Shown: one piece after another, positions 43,632 to 54,005 of the stretch
Position numbering within the stretch: position 1 is the stretch's first letter
Layout: every line of letters begins with the position of its first letter
Assembly: GCA_963771545.1 (NCBI GenBank)
Contig: CAVYTX010000005.1
Span: 1-64,000 of the forward strand
Origin: CAKZLS01 sp963771545
Lineage (GTDB): Bacteria > Pseudomonadota > Alphaproteobacteria > Rhodospirillales > Defluviicoccaceae
Direction: 5' to 3'
Length of the DNA: 64,000 nt
Position numbers and translations under genes: made by a program
The notes under the pieces: generated by a model
The model's database searches: none
What the model was told of the DNA's origin: nothing
What the model saw: only the letters and a program-made list of their open reading frames with translations

Positions 43632-46600
43632 ATGGCGATCCTGGTGGCGGCGGGCGGCGCCGCTCTCGGTTCCACCATCGGCCTTGGCGGCGCCGGCTGG
43701 CTGATCGGCTCCATCGTCGGCAACCTCCTGTTCCCGACGCGGGGACCGGAGACGGTCAGCGAGGGCCCGAGGCTCGGCGATCTCTCCGTCACCGGCTCCG
43801 CCTATGGCGCGCCGATCCCGATCGCCTACGGCACGCTGCGCATGGCCGGGCAGATGATCTGGTCGGCCGGCATTCGGGAGCAGAAGAACGTCTCGACCAC
43901 CCGCACCGGCGGCAAGGGCGGCGGCGGAGGCGCCAGCCACACCTCGGTGACCTATGCCTACTTCGCCTCCTTCGCGCTTGCCTTCGGCGAAGGTCCGGCC
44001 GAGGACGTGCTGCGCATCTGGGCCGACGGCAAGCTGATCTTCGACAAGCGGGGCACCAGCGCCACCGTCGCCAAGCCGGGTCTCAGGTTCCGCTTCCACG
44101 GCGGTGAGGAAACGGAGCTGCCGGATCCGCTGATCGAGTCCCACGTCGGCGCCGGTCAGGCGCCGGCCCACCGCGGGCTCTGCACCATCGTCTTCGAGGA
44201 CCTGGCGCTCGCCGACTTCGGCAACCGCGTCCCCAACATCACCGCCGAGATCACCTATCGCAAGACGGACGAGAAGCCCTACCAGCTCATCGATTTCATC
44301 ACCACCGGCGAGGGTGGCGCCTTCGATTCCTACCAGGTCGGCGACCTCGCCATCGACTGGCGGCGGGGCTACGGCTACTTCGTCGACAGCGACGTCAGCG
44401 CTTTCGGCCTCCGGCATCCGCCGGTTCGATCTCCGCGACCATGCGCGAGGACCGCCAGGCGCGGATGAGCGACGTGACCAGCGTCGATCCGAACAATTTC
44501 CCCGGCGTCCTGTTCTGCGGCGAGGACGGCTATCTCTACCTCAACGCCGGCTCGGGCAATTCGCGGCCGATCCTCCGCATCGACCCCAACGCCCTCAAGG
44601 AGGTCGCCCGGTTCGGCACCACGAGCAGCGGCCTCTCGAATACGACGGAGCGGTTCGTCGGCCTCGCGTTTCATGGGCATGGTCTCGGCGTATGGGCCGG
44701 GCGGCCGTGTCGATTTTCTGCTCACCGGCTCGCTGTTCGACGATGTCGGGCTGCTGCGGGCATCGGACATGGGCTACGTCTGGGGCGCCGGCGAGACGGT
44801 GGACGAATCCCGCTGCCGCGGCTGCATCCGGGGCCGGATCGGCGAAGGGTTCGGCGAGGGCTGGGTGCTGGGAAGCGGCACCGGCACGTCCCACACGGAG
44901 CTCGGCCTCTATCGGCTAACCGCCGCCTCCAACGCCTTCTACGACGCTACGGCCGGCGCCAGCTTCGGGTTCACCTTCGAGAAGGTGGCGAGCTTCGCGC
45001 CCGCCGAAATCGAGGCCGGCGCCGACGGCTTCTACGACGCGGCCGGCGGGCTCTCCTACGATGCGACCGACAACTCGCGTGATCTTCCAGGTGCGTGTCT
45101 CCCACGGCGGCTCGGGCGGCACCATCTACACCCTCAAGTGGCGGGCGGGTGACGGCATCGTCTGGAAGACGGCGACGCCGATCCGGATCAACACCGAGGG
45201 CCCGTTCTTCGGCCAAAGCCGCCTCGAACGCCAGCGCTGGACGCTGATGCGGGGACCACGCGTGGTTCAGATCGATACCGCCACCGGCGCCCTGGTCACC
45301 GACGAGACCTGGCCGGGCGAGGTCAGCGAGGCCGGCGCCCAGGTCTACGACTCCCTGACCGACACGCTGCTTGTCCACAGCGACAGCGGCTGGGTCCGGC
45401 TGTTCCTCGGCCGCGGCGGCGGTGAGGGCGACGCCCTTTCCGCCATCGTCACCGACCTCTCCGGCCGCGCCGGGCTCGGCCTCGCCGACATCGAGACCGC
45501 CGAGCTCACCGACACCGTTGCCGGCTACGTCGTCGGCCGGCAGTCGACGGTGCGCGCCGCCCTCGAGCCCCTCGCCGGCGCCTGGTTCTTCGACGGCGTC
45601 GAGAGCGACGACGTGCTCGCCTTTCGCAAGCGCGGCCGGACGCCGGTGGCGACCATTGCGCAACAGGATCTGATCGTGCTCGAAGACGAGACCGGCGAGG
45701 CCTGGCGCGAGCGGCGCACCCAGGAGGTGGAGCTGCCGGAACGGGTCTCCATCGTCTACATGGAAAAGGGATCCGACTACCAGCAAGGCGCCCAGTTCGA
45801 CAAGCGCGCCGCCCAGCCGGTGCCGACCATGCATTCCAGGGATCAGCGGAGCGTCGATCTTCCCATCGTGCTCGACGCCACCACCGCCAAGCGCATCGCC
45901 GCGAAGACCCTCTACGCCGCCTGGATCGAGCGCTCCTCTTACGAGGCCCGGGTGCCGTGGACCTGGCTTCCGCTGGAGCCCACCGACGTGATCGATGTCG
46001 TCCTCGAAAGTGGCGCCGTCTTTCGCTCGCGTCTTGCCCGCACCGACATCGGCGCTGATTTTGCCATCGCCCTCAAGGCCGTTTCCGAGGATGCCATGGC
46101 CTATGCATCGGCTGTCCAGGCCGATCCCGGCGCCGGTGTTCCGCCACAAGTCATCGCCGGCATCGCCGCCAGCCGGCTGTTCCTGCTCGATGCGCCACTC
46201 CTCCGCGATGTCGACGATATCGAGCGGTACCGGCTCGCGGGTCTACACCCTCATGGCCGGGTTCGGGCCGCCGGGCTGGCCCGGCGCGTCCCTTTACAAG
46301 AGCGCCGACGGCAGCAGCTGGTCGCAGGCCGGTGCGGCCTTGAACGAGGCCGCTTGGGGCGCCACCGCCAACACGCTGGGGGATCCACCGTCGCCCTTTG
46401 CCACCGACCAAGCGAACACGCTCACCGTGTTCATGACCACGGGGGCGGACAAGCTGGAATCGGTGACCCAGCTGGAGATGGTGAATGGCGCCAATGCGGC
46501 GGTCATCCTGAAGGCGAACGGCGAGCCCGAGATCATCCAATATCGCGACGTCATCGAAAACCCGGACGGCTCCTACACGCTATCGGGGCTTCTGCGCGGC

Positions 46601-47140
46601 CGTCGCGGCACCGACGTGTTCGTCTCCGGCCACCAGGCCGGCGAGCTGTTCATGCTGCTCGATGCGAATGACATCGAAGCGGTGACACTCGCATTGGGCG
46701 AGCTTGGCGTCTCGCGCTCCTGGCGCGGCGTCGGCTTCGGCACCCTGTTCGAGGACGCCGACATCGAGACCCGGATCAATGCCGGGCGCGATCTCAAGCC
46801 TTACGCGCCCTGGACCGTCACGGCGGCAAAGACGGGGGCACCCGCGGACATCGCCTTGAGCTGGGTGCGGCGCACCCGCATTGGCGGCGAGCTTCGCGAC
46901 GGTAGCGGCGATGTGCCGCTGGGCGAGGTTTCTGAGGCCTACGAGGTCGACATCCTCGACGGGCCCGGCGGCGCCGTGAAGCGGACGCTCGCCTCGGCGA
47001 GCCCCGCCGCGACCTACGCTAACACCGACATCGTCGCCGACTTCGGCGCCGTGCCGGACACCCTCTCCGTCGCCGTCTACCAGTTGAGCGCCGTCACCGG
47101 GCGTGGGTTCGCCCGCGCCGTTACCCTGGAGGTCACCTGA
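43632..47140 (+). pseudogene. tail hub / host specificity protein with about four frameshifts
   Basis: Read across frames this is one protein of about 1168 aa, the central fibre or hub of the GTA-like tail tip. The N-terminus (GLGGAGWLIGSIVGNLLFPT, then GDLSVTGSAYGAPIPIAYGTLRMAGQMIW) and GEGGAFDSYQVGDLAIDW are typical. Later parts include RTQEVELPERVSIVYMEKGSDYQQGAQ and LSGLLRGRRGTDVFVSGHQAGELFMLL. Shifts lie near 44410, 44655, 45072 and 46235. The segment 44440-45070 (FCGEDGYLYLNAGSGNSRPI and on) resembles a beta-propeller-type insert and is likely the variable, receptor-binding part. It follows the peptidase gene by three bases. Confidence 0.82.
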
Positions 47141-47506
47141 ATGCCCAGCCCCAATCTCGCCATCACCCACGTCGCCGCCGCCCAGAACCAGAAGGAGGTG
47201 ACCATCAACGACGCCGTCGACGCCCTCGATGCGGCGATGTGCGACGAGCTGATCATCGATTTTGCCGCCGGCGACGTTACCCTTACCGATGCCCAGTTCC
47301 GAAGCGCCGTGGCATTCCGCGGCGATCATCTGACCGTCGCTCGAAACGTCACCGTTCCGGCCGTCAAGCGCCTGTTCGTCGTCAACAACGCCGATGGAGG
47401 CGCCGATCTGACCGTCGTGCGGGGAACCACGACCCTGGTCGTCCCGACGGCCGGGATCCGCCTCCTTTACTGCGACGGCACCGCCGATGGGCTGTTCGGG
47501 CTATGA
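47141..47506 (+). CDS. phage structural protein of the tail tip
   Basis: This 121-aa protein begins MPSPNLAITHVAAAQNQKEV, an opening shared with DUF2793-like phage proteins (PxLxIxHVAAAQNQKEVTIN) that follow the hub gene. The rest is beta-rich (NVTVPAVKRLFVVNNADGGADLTVVRGTTTLVVP). It may form part of the tail fibre surface. It starts one base after the hub stop, in the same operon. Confidence 0.65.
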   Translation: MPSPNLAITHVAAAQNQKEVTINDAVDALDAAMCDELIIDFAAGDVTLTDAQFRSAVAFRGDHLTVARNVTVPAVKRLFVVNNADGGADLTVVRGTTTLVVPTAGIRLLYCDGTADGLFGL

Positions 47507-47543
47507 CTCCGGCCGGGCGAGACCTCGGCAACGGGCATTTACC

Positions 47544-47933
47544 ATGACCCCGGATGAACACACCGCCGCCATCAACGCGCTACAGCACGACGTCTCCGAG
47601 ATCAAATCGATCCTCAACAACGGACTGCGGACGATGGTACACGACCAGCGTTCCGAGTTGGTTACGGTGAAGGCCGACATCCAGCTGATCCGCGACGCGC
47701 TCACCGGCCACGTCGCCAAGGAAGACGTGATCTACGAGATCTTCAAACGGGTGATGAACACCGGCGTCGCCATCACCGGTGCGCTGATCGCGCTGCTGCT
47801 CTCAATCATCGGCTACCTGCTCGTCAATCCCGTAAGCCTCGGCTATAGGGCGGGGGCTTTGCGTGAAGCAGCGACAGGCCCCACGGCTACCTCTCGGGAC
47901 GAATGCGGTTTCTCCCGCTCAGTTCTTTCCTAG
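47544..47933 (+). CDS. small membrane protein, end of the tail operon
   Basis: This 129-aa protein has an N-terminal coiled-coil-like half (EHTAAINALQHDVSEIKSIL) and one membrane segment near residues 78-97 (AITGALIALLLSIIGYLLV). It could be holin-like, since it stands where lysis genes usually are, but no endolysin is next to it. The last 30 residues are atypical and overlap the converging gene by 15 bases; the gene may originally have stopped earlier. Confidence 0.55.
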   Translation: MTPDEHTAAINALQHDVSEIKSILNNGLRTMVHDQRSELVTVKADIQLIRDALTGHVAKEDVIYEIFKRVMNTGVAITGALIALLLSIIGYLLVNPVSLGYRAGALREAATGPTATSRDECGFSRSVLS

Positions 47934-48662
47934 TCTGCGTTTACGTCCCCGAAGCTCGGACTTTTCGCGGGTTCGGCGACTTGTCCTGGTGCGAAGGCTT
48001 CCTCTCTCTTTTTTGTCCCCGGCCTCGGCCGTAGGCTCGACGGCTGACGGCGCCTCAGTGGGTGCGGTCGCAACAGCGTCAACCTTCCGAGGTGTTTCGC
48101 CGGCCGGTTTGGCGACGACCTTGGCCGGCCCGGGCGCCTCGGAAGCCTCGGGTTTGGCCGGCGAGGGTTTTTGCGGTTCTGCTCTCGCTGCGTTGGCCTC
48201 CGGTTTCGTGGCCGCGCTCGCAGGCCTTGGCGGTTCGGAGATCGCAGATTTTGCAGCCGGGGCTTTCGAACCCTCCGGTTTTTCCGCGTTGGCTGCGGCT
48301 TTGGCCTGCGCCCCGGCAGGTTTGATCGTTTTAGCCTTGTCTGCCTCGGGTTTCTGCTTCTTGGCTTTTGCTGCCTTCTCCGCAGGTTTCGCTGTTGCCC
48401 GGGCGCTTTTCGCCGCTACGGAATCCGCAGGCTTACTGGCCTCAGCTTTCGGTTTCTCGGCCTTCTCGCCGGGCAGTACCTGTTCCGCGGCTGTCCGCCA
48501 GGCCGCCCACACTTCCTTTTCGGCCGCAGCCCAATACTCGTGGGCCATATCCGACAGACGGCCGGCCTGCTCCCACATCAAGTACGCAGCCTCCCGGATG
48601 CGATCGTCGATTTCCTGCCCGTGCTTCTTGTCTTCCTCGTTCATGTCGTTCGGTCCATTCAA
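47919..48662 (-). CDS. DUF2934 protein with long Ala/Lys/Pro tail
   Basis: This 247-aa protein starts with a DUF2934 domain of about 40 residues (RIREAAYLMWEQAGRLSDMAHEYWAAAEKEVW). Then comes a low-complexity tail rich in Ala, Lys, Pro and Glu (about residues 70-225), ending in a strongly basic segment (TRTSRRTREKSELRGRKRRLGKN). The tail resembles histone H1-like bacterial proteins, so it may bind nucleic acid. It converges on the last prophage gene and marks the right edge of the prophage. The start at 48662 has GAATG context only; the second Met (residue 7) is an alternative. Confidence 0.65.
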   Translation of the reverse strand: MNGPNDMNEEDKKHGQEIDDRIREAAYLMWEQAGRLSDMAHEYWAAAEKEVWAAWRTAAEQVLPGEKAEKPKAEASKPADSVAAKSARATAKPAEKAAKAKKQKPEADKAKTIKPAGAQAKAAANAEKPEGSKAPAAKSAISEPPRPASAATKPEANAARAEPQKPSPAKPEASEAPGPAKVVAKPAGETPRKVDAVATAPTEAPSAVEPTAEAGDKKERGSLRTRTSRRTREKSELRGRKRRLGKN

Positions 48663-48839
48663 CCAGTTATTTTTCCGTTCATAGCGGAATCGATCCTTTT
48701 GAAGTACCGGAAATTACGGCTGGTGCGATGGGCGACGCTGCAGCGGCTCGGTCCACCTTGTCGTCCCGAACCGGATAACCAACCTTGGTAACGTCCCACG
48801 ATTAAGATCGTTGAATACACGAAATGAGCGAGGCTGTGG

Positions 48840-50906
48840 TCATCGCCACATGGCACGCATGGTAGCCTTAAGATCGACACTTAGCGCAGACGGCGTCAGC
48901 GGTTTTTCCCTGTGCGTCGGCGACGGGGAAGGGGAACCAACCAGCTCGAAGACGTCCAGATCCTCGTCCCCAATGAAGCGGCTGCGCGGCGCGAAGACGT
49001 GACCGTCTCCACCGCGTGCCTGACCCCGAATGAAGAAACGCAACGGCTGCACCAGCACAAGATCGTCCCGCGCTCGGGTCATCGCAACGTACAGCAGCCG
49101 GCGCTCCTCCTCGACCTCCGCTGTTGTCCCCGTAGCCAGATCCGACGGGATGCAGCCGTCGACGACATTGAGAATGTAAACGGCCCGCCACTCCTGCCCC
49201 TTGGCCGAGTGGATGGTGGACAGCACGAGCCAATCCTCGTCCCGCATCGGTACGCCCGCCTCGCCACCAGAAGCCTCTGGCGGATCAAGGGTCAGGTCGG
49301 TCAGGAAGCTCGCCCGCGACAGATGCTGAGCGGCCATCCGCTCCAGCTGATCGAGATCGCCCCGGCGGGGGCGAGAGTCGTCATAGGTGAGATCCAGGAT
49401 CGGGTCGTACCATCGGCGCAGCCGGTCGATCTGCCCACCCCAGGGGCGAGAATCCGTCAAATCCTTCAAGACGCCGACGAGCCCCGACCATGCCTCTGTC
49501 GCCGCCGCGGGAGGCCGGAACCGATAAAGGGCGGTAATGTTGTGGCCTTCCCTCTCCAGGGCCACCATCGCGCGGCGTGCCGTGGCGGGGCCGACCCCCG
49601 GCATCAGCTTGAGCACGCGCAGTCCGGCGACCTGATCGCGCGGGTTTTCCGCCCACCGGAGTATCGCGAGGACATCCTTGACGTGTGCCGCTTCCAGAAA
49701 CTTGAGGCCTCCGAACTTGACGAACGGGATGTTCCGTCGCATGAGTTCCACCTCAAGCTGGCTCGCGTGATGGGAGGCGCGAAACAGAACGGCTTGCTCC
49801 CGCAGCTCCATTCCTGCTTCCCGATTGGCGAGAACGCGCTCGATCACGAAATCGACCTGCTGAGTCTCGTCCGCAACCATTGCCAGTATCGGCCGCCCGC
49901 CGCCTGATCGTGTCGTGAACAGGTTCTTGGTAAAACCCTCGCCCGCTCGGGCCATGATGCGGTTGCAGGCCGCCAGGACCAACTTGGTCGACCGGTAGTT
50001 CTGTTCGAGCCGCACCACCTCGGCCGGCGGGTCGAAGCGGCTGGGGAAATCGAGGATGTTGCGCACGGTCGCCGAGCGGAAGGAATAGATCGCCTGGGCG
50101 TCATCACCAACGACGGTGATGCCAGCGCCGTCGGGCTTTAGACCGAGCAGGATCGCAGCCTGCAGGGCGTTGGTATCCTGATATTCGTCAACGAGTACGT
50201 GATCGAAGCGGGCTGAGATGAGGCGCGCCAGCTCCTCGATCTGCATCATCTGGGACCAGTAGAGCAGCAGATCGTCGTAATCGAGCACGGACTGTGTCTG
50301 CTTGGTTTCGACGTAACCGGCGAAAAGCGCTTTCAGCGATTCACACCATTCGGCGCACCAAGGGAAGACGCGGTCGACCGTGTCACGGACCGACAGCTGG
50401 CCATTCACCGCGTACGAATAGATAGCGAGGCAGGTCGCCTTCTTCGGGAACCGGCCGCCCGTCCGGGACAGCCCGAGATCATCGCGCACCAGATCCATCA
50501 AATCGGCGGCGTCGCTGCGGTCGAGGATCGAAAAACCCGGCTGCAAACCGATGCTTTCGGCGTGCAGGCGCAGCAGCTTGGCACCCACCGCGTGAAAAGT
50601 TCCGGACCATTCGATGGCTTTGGCGGGAAATGGCCCCCGTCCGTCGAGCGCTCTCGTGCAAATCCCCTCTACCCGCCGCGTCATTTCAGCCGCCATCCGA
50701 CGGGCAAACGTCAGCAGCAGGATACTCCTCGGGTCAGCTCCGTTGAGGATGAGGTGGGCGACACGGTGCGCAAGCGTCATGGTCTTGCCCGATCCAGCGC
50801 CGGCGATGATCAACAGCGGCGGCGTCGGCCGCAGCGGCTGTCCATTCGGAATGCCGAAGACGACGGCCGCATGCTGTGCTGGATTGAGATCGTTGAGATG
50901 GAGCAT
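48840..50906 (-). CDS. UvrD/PcrA-like superfamily 1 DNA helicase
   Basis: This 688-aa ATP-dependent 3'-5' helicase has the SF1 motif set in order: Q-motif LNDLNPAQHAAV; motif I AGAGSGKT near residue 37; Ia LLLTFARRMAAEM near 70; II VLVDEYQDTN near 235; III VVGDDAQAIYSFR near 260; IV LEQNYRST near 292; V VLSTIHSAKGQEW near 560; VI VEEERRLLYVAMTRARDDL near 600. The ATG at 50906 gives the normal N-terminus. It is shorter at the C-terminus than PcrA and lacks the Tudor-like tail. It is a free-standing gene, which occurs both in housekeeping repair and as part of defence sets; no partner is adjacent. Confidence 0.9.
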   Translation of the reverse strand: MLHLNDLNPAQHAAVVFGIPNGQPLRPTPPLLIIAGAGSGKTMTLAHRVAHLILNGADPRSILLLTFARRMAAEMTRRVEGICTRALDGRGPFPAKAIEWSGTFHAVGAKLLRLHAESIGLQPGFSILDRSDAADLMDLVRDDLGLSRTGGRFPKKATCLAIYSYAVNGQLSVRDTVDRVFPWCAEWCESLKALFAGYVETKQTQSVLDYDDLLLYWSQMMQIEELARLISARFDHVLVDEYQDTNALQAAILLGLKPDGAGITVVGDDAQAIYSFRSATVRNILDFPSRFDPPAEVVRLEQNYRSTKLVLAACNRIMARAGEGFTKNLFTTRSGGGRPILAMVADETQQVDFVIERVLANREAGMELREQAVLFRASHHASQLEVELMRRNIPFVKFGGLKFLEAAHVKDVLAILRWAENPRDQVAGLRVLKLMPGVGPATARRAMVALEREGHNITALYRFRPPAAATEAWSGLVGVLKDLTDSRPWGGQIDRLRRWYDPILDLTYDDSRPRRGDLDQLERMAAQHLSRASFLTDLTLDPPEASGGEAGVPMRDEDWLVLSTIHSAKGQEWRAVYILNVVDGCIPSDLATGTTAEVEEERRLLYVAMTRARDDLVLVQPLRFFIRGQARGGDGHVFAPRSRFIGDEDLDVFELVGSPSPSPTHREKPLTPSALSVDLKATMRAMWR

Positions 50907-51245
50907 ACGATGTGGTGCTTGCCCGCCTGCCGATGTGTTCCCTGTTGGTTCTAGCGAGTCAGCCTTCCGGTGGCAACAAACGTGCCCGCAAAGCGCTCGA
51001 ACCGGCGCCAATGGTCCGTCGCGCCGCAGGCGTCCGCGAGGCGACCGCACGTAAGCCCTTGCACCGACTTGCAAGTTCGGGGATGCCTACGCGTTGACGC
51101 CTCCCGCTGGCAGGAAGTGCGCATTCCGACGAAAGCGGCCACCGATTCCGACGGAAAGCGGCCACCTGTTCCGATCCAAAACGGCCACTTTGGCCGAGGG
51201 TCGAATATAGCGTCGTGATCGTCGCCGTTGGGTGATCCCTTGATG

Positions 51246-52019
51246 TCATTTTCGTTGTGGGTGGTCAACGTCGTTGGCGTTGATATTTTCTGAAATGGTC
51301 TTTCGCATTGAAGGCCCGTCGAGATCGATCCTGTGGGCGTTGTGGACGATGCGGTCGAGGATGGCGTCGGCGAAAGTGGGTTCGCCGATGACGTCGTGCC
51401 ATTTGGTGACAGGCAGTTGGCTGGTGATCAGGATCGAGGCGTTTTGGTATCGGTCCTCGACGATTTCCATGAGGTCGCGTCGCTGATCGGGGTTGAGCCG
51501 TTCGGGTCCCCAATCGTCGAGGATGAGGAGGTTGGCCTTGGTCAGCGCCCGGAACAGGCGGGGGTATCGGCCGTCGGCGCGCCCGATTTCGAGTTCGGCG
51601 AACATCCTGGGGACGCGCTTGTAGAGGACGGAGAAGTCGTCGCGGCAGGCCTTCTGGCCGAGCGCGCAGGCGAGCCATGATTTGCCGACGCCGCAGGGGC
51701 CGGTGAGGATCAGGTTTTGTTTGCGGGCGATCCATTGGCCTCTGGCGAGTTGCTGGAACAGGGCTTTGTGGAGGCGCCGGGGGGCCCGGTAGTCGATGTC
51801 GTCGATGCTGGCGTCGGGGTGGCGCAGACGGGCGTTGCGGAGCCTGTATGTCAGACGGCGGTCGTCGCGTTCGGCCTCTTCGCGGTCGAGCAGCAGGGCC
51901 AGCCACTGGGCATGGTCCAGTTCGCCGGCCTGGGCGTTGTCGCCGAGTTCGGCGAAGGCGCGGGCCATGCCGTGCAGCTTGAGATGCCTGAGCTGGTCGA
52001 GGGTGGGATGTTGCAGCAT
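51246..52019 (-). CDS. istB: IS21 helper ATPase IstB
   Basis: This 257-aa AAA+ ATPase regulates IstA and target choice. Walker A is GPCGVGKSW near residue 110, Walker B NLLILDDWG near 170, and sensor I with ILITSQLPVTKWHDVIGEP near 200. The N-terminal domain (HPTLDQLRHLKLHGMARAFAEL) is the usual one. It follows istA by nine bases in the same direction and is full length. Confidence 0.96.
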   Translation of the reverse strand: MLQHPTLDQLRHLKLHGMARAFAELGDNAQAGELDHAQWLALLLDREEAERDDRRLTYRLRNARLRHPDASIDDIDYRAPRRLHKALFQQLARGQWIARKQNLILTGPCGVGKSWLACALGQKACRDDFSVLYKRVPRMFAELEIGRADGRYPRLFRALTKANLLILDDWGPERLNPDQRRDLMEIVEDRYQNASILITSQLPVTKWHDVIGEPTFADAILDRIVHNAHRIDLDGPSMRKTISENINANDVDHPQRK

Positions 52020-52028
52020 GATGTCTCC

Positions 52029-53564
52029 TCAGTGGAAGTATTGCGGGCCGCGGATGTTGGGATGATCGATCGCCGGTCCGTCCGTGGCCTGTCGCGGTGT
52101 GCGGCGATCGAGATTGTTCTTGAGGATGGAGGCGACCGAGGAATACGACCTTGCGCCGATCTCCAGGGCTCTCTCGCAGGCCGCTTCCAAACGTTCCGAT
52201 CCATGGGTCTTGGCCAGGCGGAGGATACCGATACAGGAGCGGAAGCCCTGTTCGGGATGGGGTTTGGCGCGCAGGATGACGTCGATCAGGGTCTCGGTAT
52301 TGGGTCCGTTGGCGGCGGCCTGGCTTCGGATGCGGTCCGGGGTCCAATTGGCGTAGCGGCGATGTGAGGACGGCATATGTTCGGCGACGGTGGTGTGCCG
52401 CCGGTTGCCGGAACCGCGCATGTGGGCGGCGACGCGTTTGCCTTTGTGAAAGACTTCGACGGAGCGTTCGGTGATCCGCGCCCAGAGCTTTTGTTTGGCC
52501 AGGCGATGGGGCACCGAATAGTAATGCTTGGCGACCTCGACATGATAATCGAGGCCGGCGCGGCGCTGCTTCCATTCGGCATACTCGTAGGCTTGGGCAG
52601 GCAGCGGCTTGAGCGCCGGCCGGTCGAGTTGCTCGAACAATTGCCGGCGCGATGCGCCGAGATGACGCGTGACGCGCCCGTTGAGAGCGACGAGAAGCTC
52701 GGCGATCGCCTGATTGAGTTCGGCGAGACTGAAGAAACGGCGATGGCGCAGGCGGGCCAGAACGCGGCGCTCGACGATCTGAACGCCGACTTCGACTTTC
52801 GCCTTGTCCCGCGGTCTGCGCGGCCGCGCCGGCACGATGGCGGTGTCGTAATGGGCCGCCATGCTGGCATAGGTGCGGTTGATCTCGGGATCGTACAGGC
52901 AGGCCTTGACGACGCCGGACTTGAGATTGTCCGGCACGACCTGCCGGGGCGCGCCGCCGAAATAGGCGAAGGCGCGGATATGCGAACCGATCCAGTCGGG
53001 CAAAGCCTGCGTCCAGGTCGCCTCCGCGTAGGTATAGCTGGAAGCGCCCAGGGTGGCGACGAACACCTGGGCCGTGCGGATCTCGCCGGTAAGGCCGTCG
53101 ATCACCTCCATCGTGGCGCCGGCGTAATCGACGAACAGCTTCTCGCCGACGACATGGGCTTGACGCATGGTCGGGTTGAGCCGGCCGCGCCAATCCCGGT
53201 AGAGATCGCAAAACCGGCTGTAGCCGTAACCCCCGGGATGAACCGAGCGGTATTCCTCCCACAACAGCGACAGAGTGACGCCGGGCCGCTTGAGTTCGCG
53301 ATGCAGGACTGGCCAATCGGGAGGCGGCCGGCGATCGGGAGAAACCGCTGGCGGCGGCGGAAACAGCAGCCGTTCCAGGTCTTCGTCCGAAAGCCCCTCG
53401 GGCAGCGGCCAACCCAGGCCGGCGCGGCGTGCCCGGCGAAGATAATCGCCGACCGCCGTGCGGCCGATGTTCAAGCTGACGGCAATCCGCCGCTTCGACA
53501 ATCCGCCGGCGTGCAGCCGTAGAACGTCGTATATTTTGCGCATGGGCAATCTCTCCCGGGGCAT
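52029..53564 (-). CDS. istA: IS21 transposase IstA
   Basis: This 511-aa DDE transposase has an N-terminal helix-turn-helix (LPMRKIYDVLRLHAGGLSKRRIAVSLNIGRTAV). Its catalytic core has the first Asp in LFVDYAGATMEVID, the second in QVVPDNLKSGVVKACLYDPEIN, and the Glu in KAKVEVGVQIVERRVLARLR. The start at 53564 is chosen because AGGAG stands five bases before it; an ATG at 53543 is an alternative. Length is normal and there is no shift. Confidence 0.96.
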   Translation of the reverse strand: MPRERLPMRKIYDVLRLHAGGLSKRRIAVSLNIGRTAVGDYLRRARRAGLGWPLPEGLSDEDLERLLFPPPPAVSPDRRPPPDWPVLHRELKRPGVTLSLLWEEYRSVHPGGYGYSRFCDLYRDWRGRLNPTMRQAHVVGEKLFVDYAGATMEVIDGLTGEIRTAQVFVATLGASSYTYAEATWTQALPDWIGSHIRAFAYFGGAPRQVVPDNLKSGVVKACLYDPEINRTYASMAAHYDTAIVPARPRRPRDKAKVEVGVQIVERRVLARLRHRRFFSLAELNQAIAELLVALNGRVTRHLGASRRQLFEQLDRPALKPLPAQAYEYAEWKQRRAGLDYHVEVAKHYYSVPHRLAKQKLWARITERSVEVFHKGKRVAAHMRGSGNRRHTTVAEHMPSSHRRYANWTPDRIRSQAAANGPNTETLIDVILRAKPHPEQGFRSCIGILRLAKTHGSERLEAACERALEIGARSYSSVASILKNNLDRRTPRQATDGPAIDHPNIRGPQYFH

Positions 53565-53721
53565 CCTCGCTCCTCTCGAAAAGGCGCGAAGGTAGCCCCT
53601 GTCAGGATCACCCAACGAGGTCGACCACATCCCCAATCCGACTGGCCGCTTTGCGTCGAAATCAGTGGCCGGATTAAATCGGAATCAGTGGCCGCTTTGC
53701 GTCGGAATGCGCAGCAGGAAG

Positions 53722-54005
53722 CCACGTCTTCCGCTGATTCTTCGGATCGGTACGCTGCCGGACCGTAGCCGATATGCGATTCGGCTGAAGCCCGGAGCCC
53801 AACAGCCGAGTTGAATAAACCTGCCCTTGAAGGCGGTCTTGCGGCAGCCCGTAACTACCGATTGACTAACCGGCAGCCTACATGGAAGTTCGCGATCCAT
53901 CAGCGAGTGCCCTTTCACCCGACTTCGATCCGCCTGAGTTAACGTCCTAGTCACACCTCCCGACTACCCTGCTGCTACGTCCAGCACAGACAGGCCAGTG
54001 CCGTC
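53722..54005. other. region right of IS21 without a clear gene
   Basis: A minus-strand frame (MDRELPCRLPVSQSVVTGC and on) runs into the IS. If the element is removed it reaches a stop at about 51090 after GFLPAGGVNA. I do not recognise it and cannot say it is a gene. Confidence 0.3.

Larger units (their letters stand above)
51118..53713 (-). mobile_element. IS21-family insertion sequence, 2596 bp
   Basis: Both ends begin TGCGCATTCCGACG. An exact 8-bp target duplication, GCAGGAAG, lies at 51110-51117 and 53714-53721. Each end has about three units of a 23-base subterminal repeat with core GCGGCCACTGATTCCGA, the transposase binding sites typical of IS21. Both genes are intact. Confidence 0.95.

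Noticed and set aside
51265..53412. 715-codon open frame over the IS21 element in another phase
   Set aside because: istA and istB fill the region with complete catalytic motifs; this frame is Arg/Pro/Ala-rich noise.
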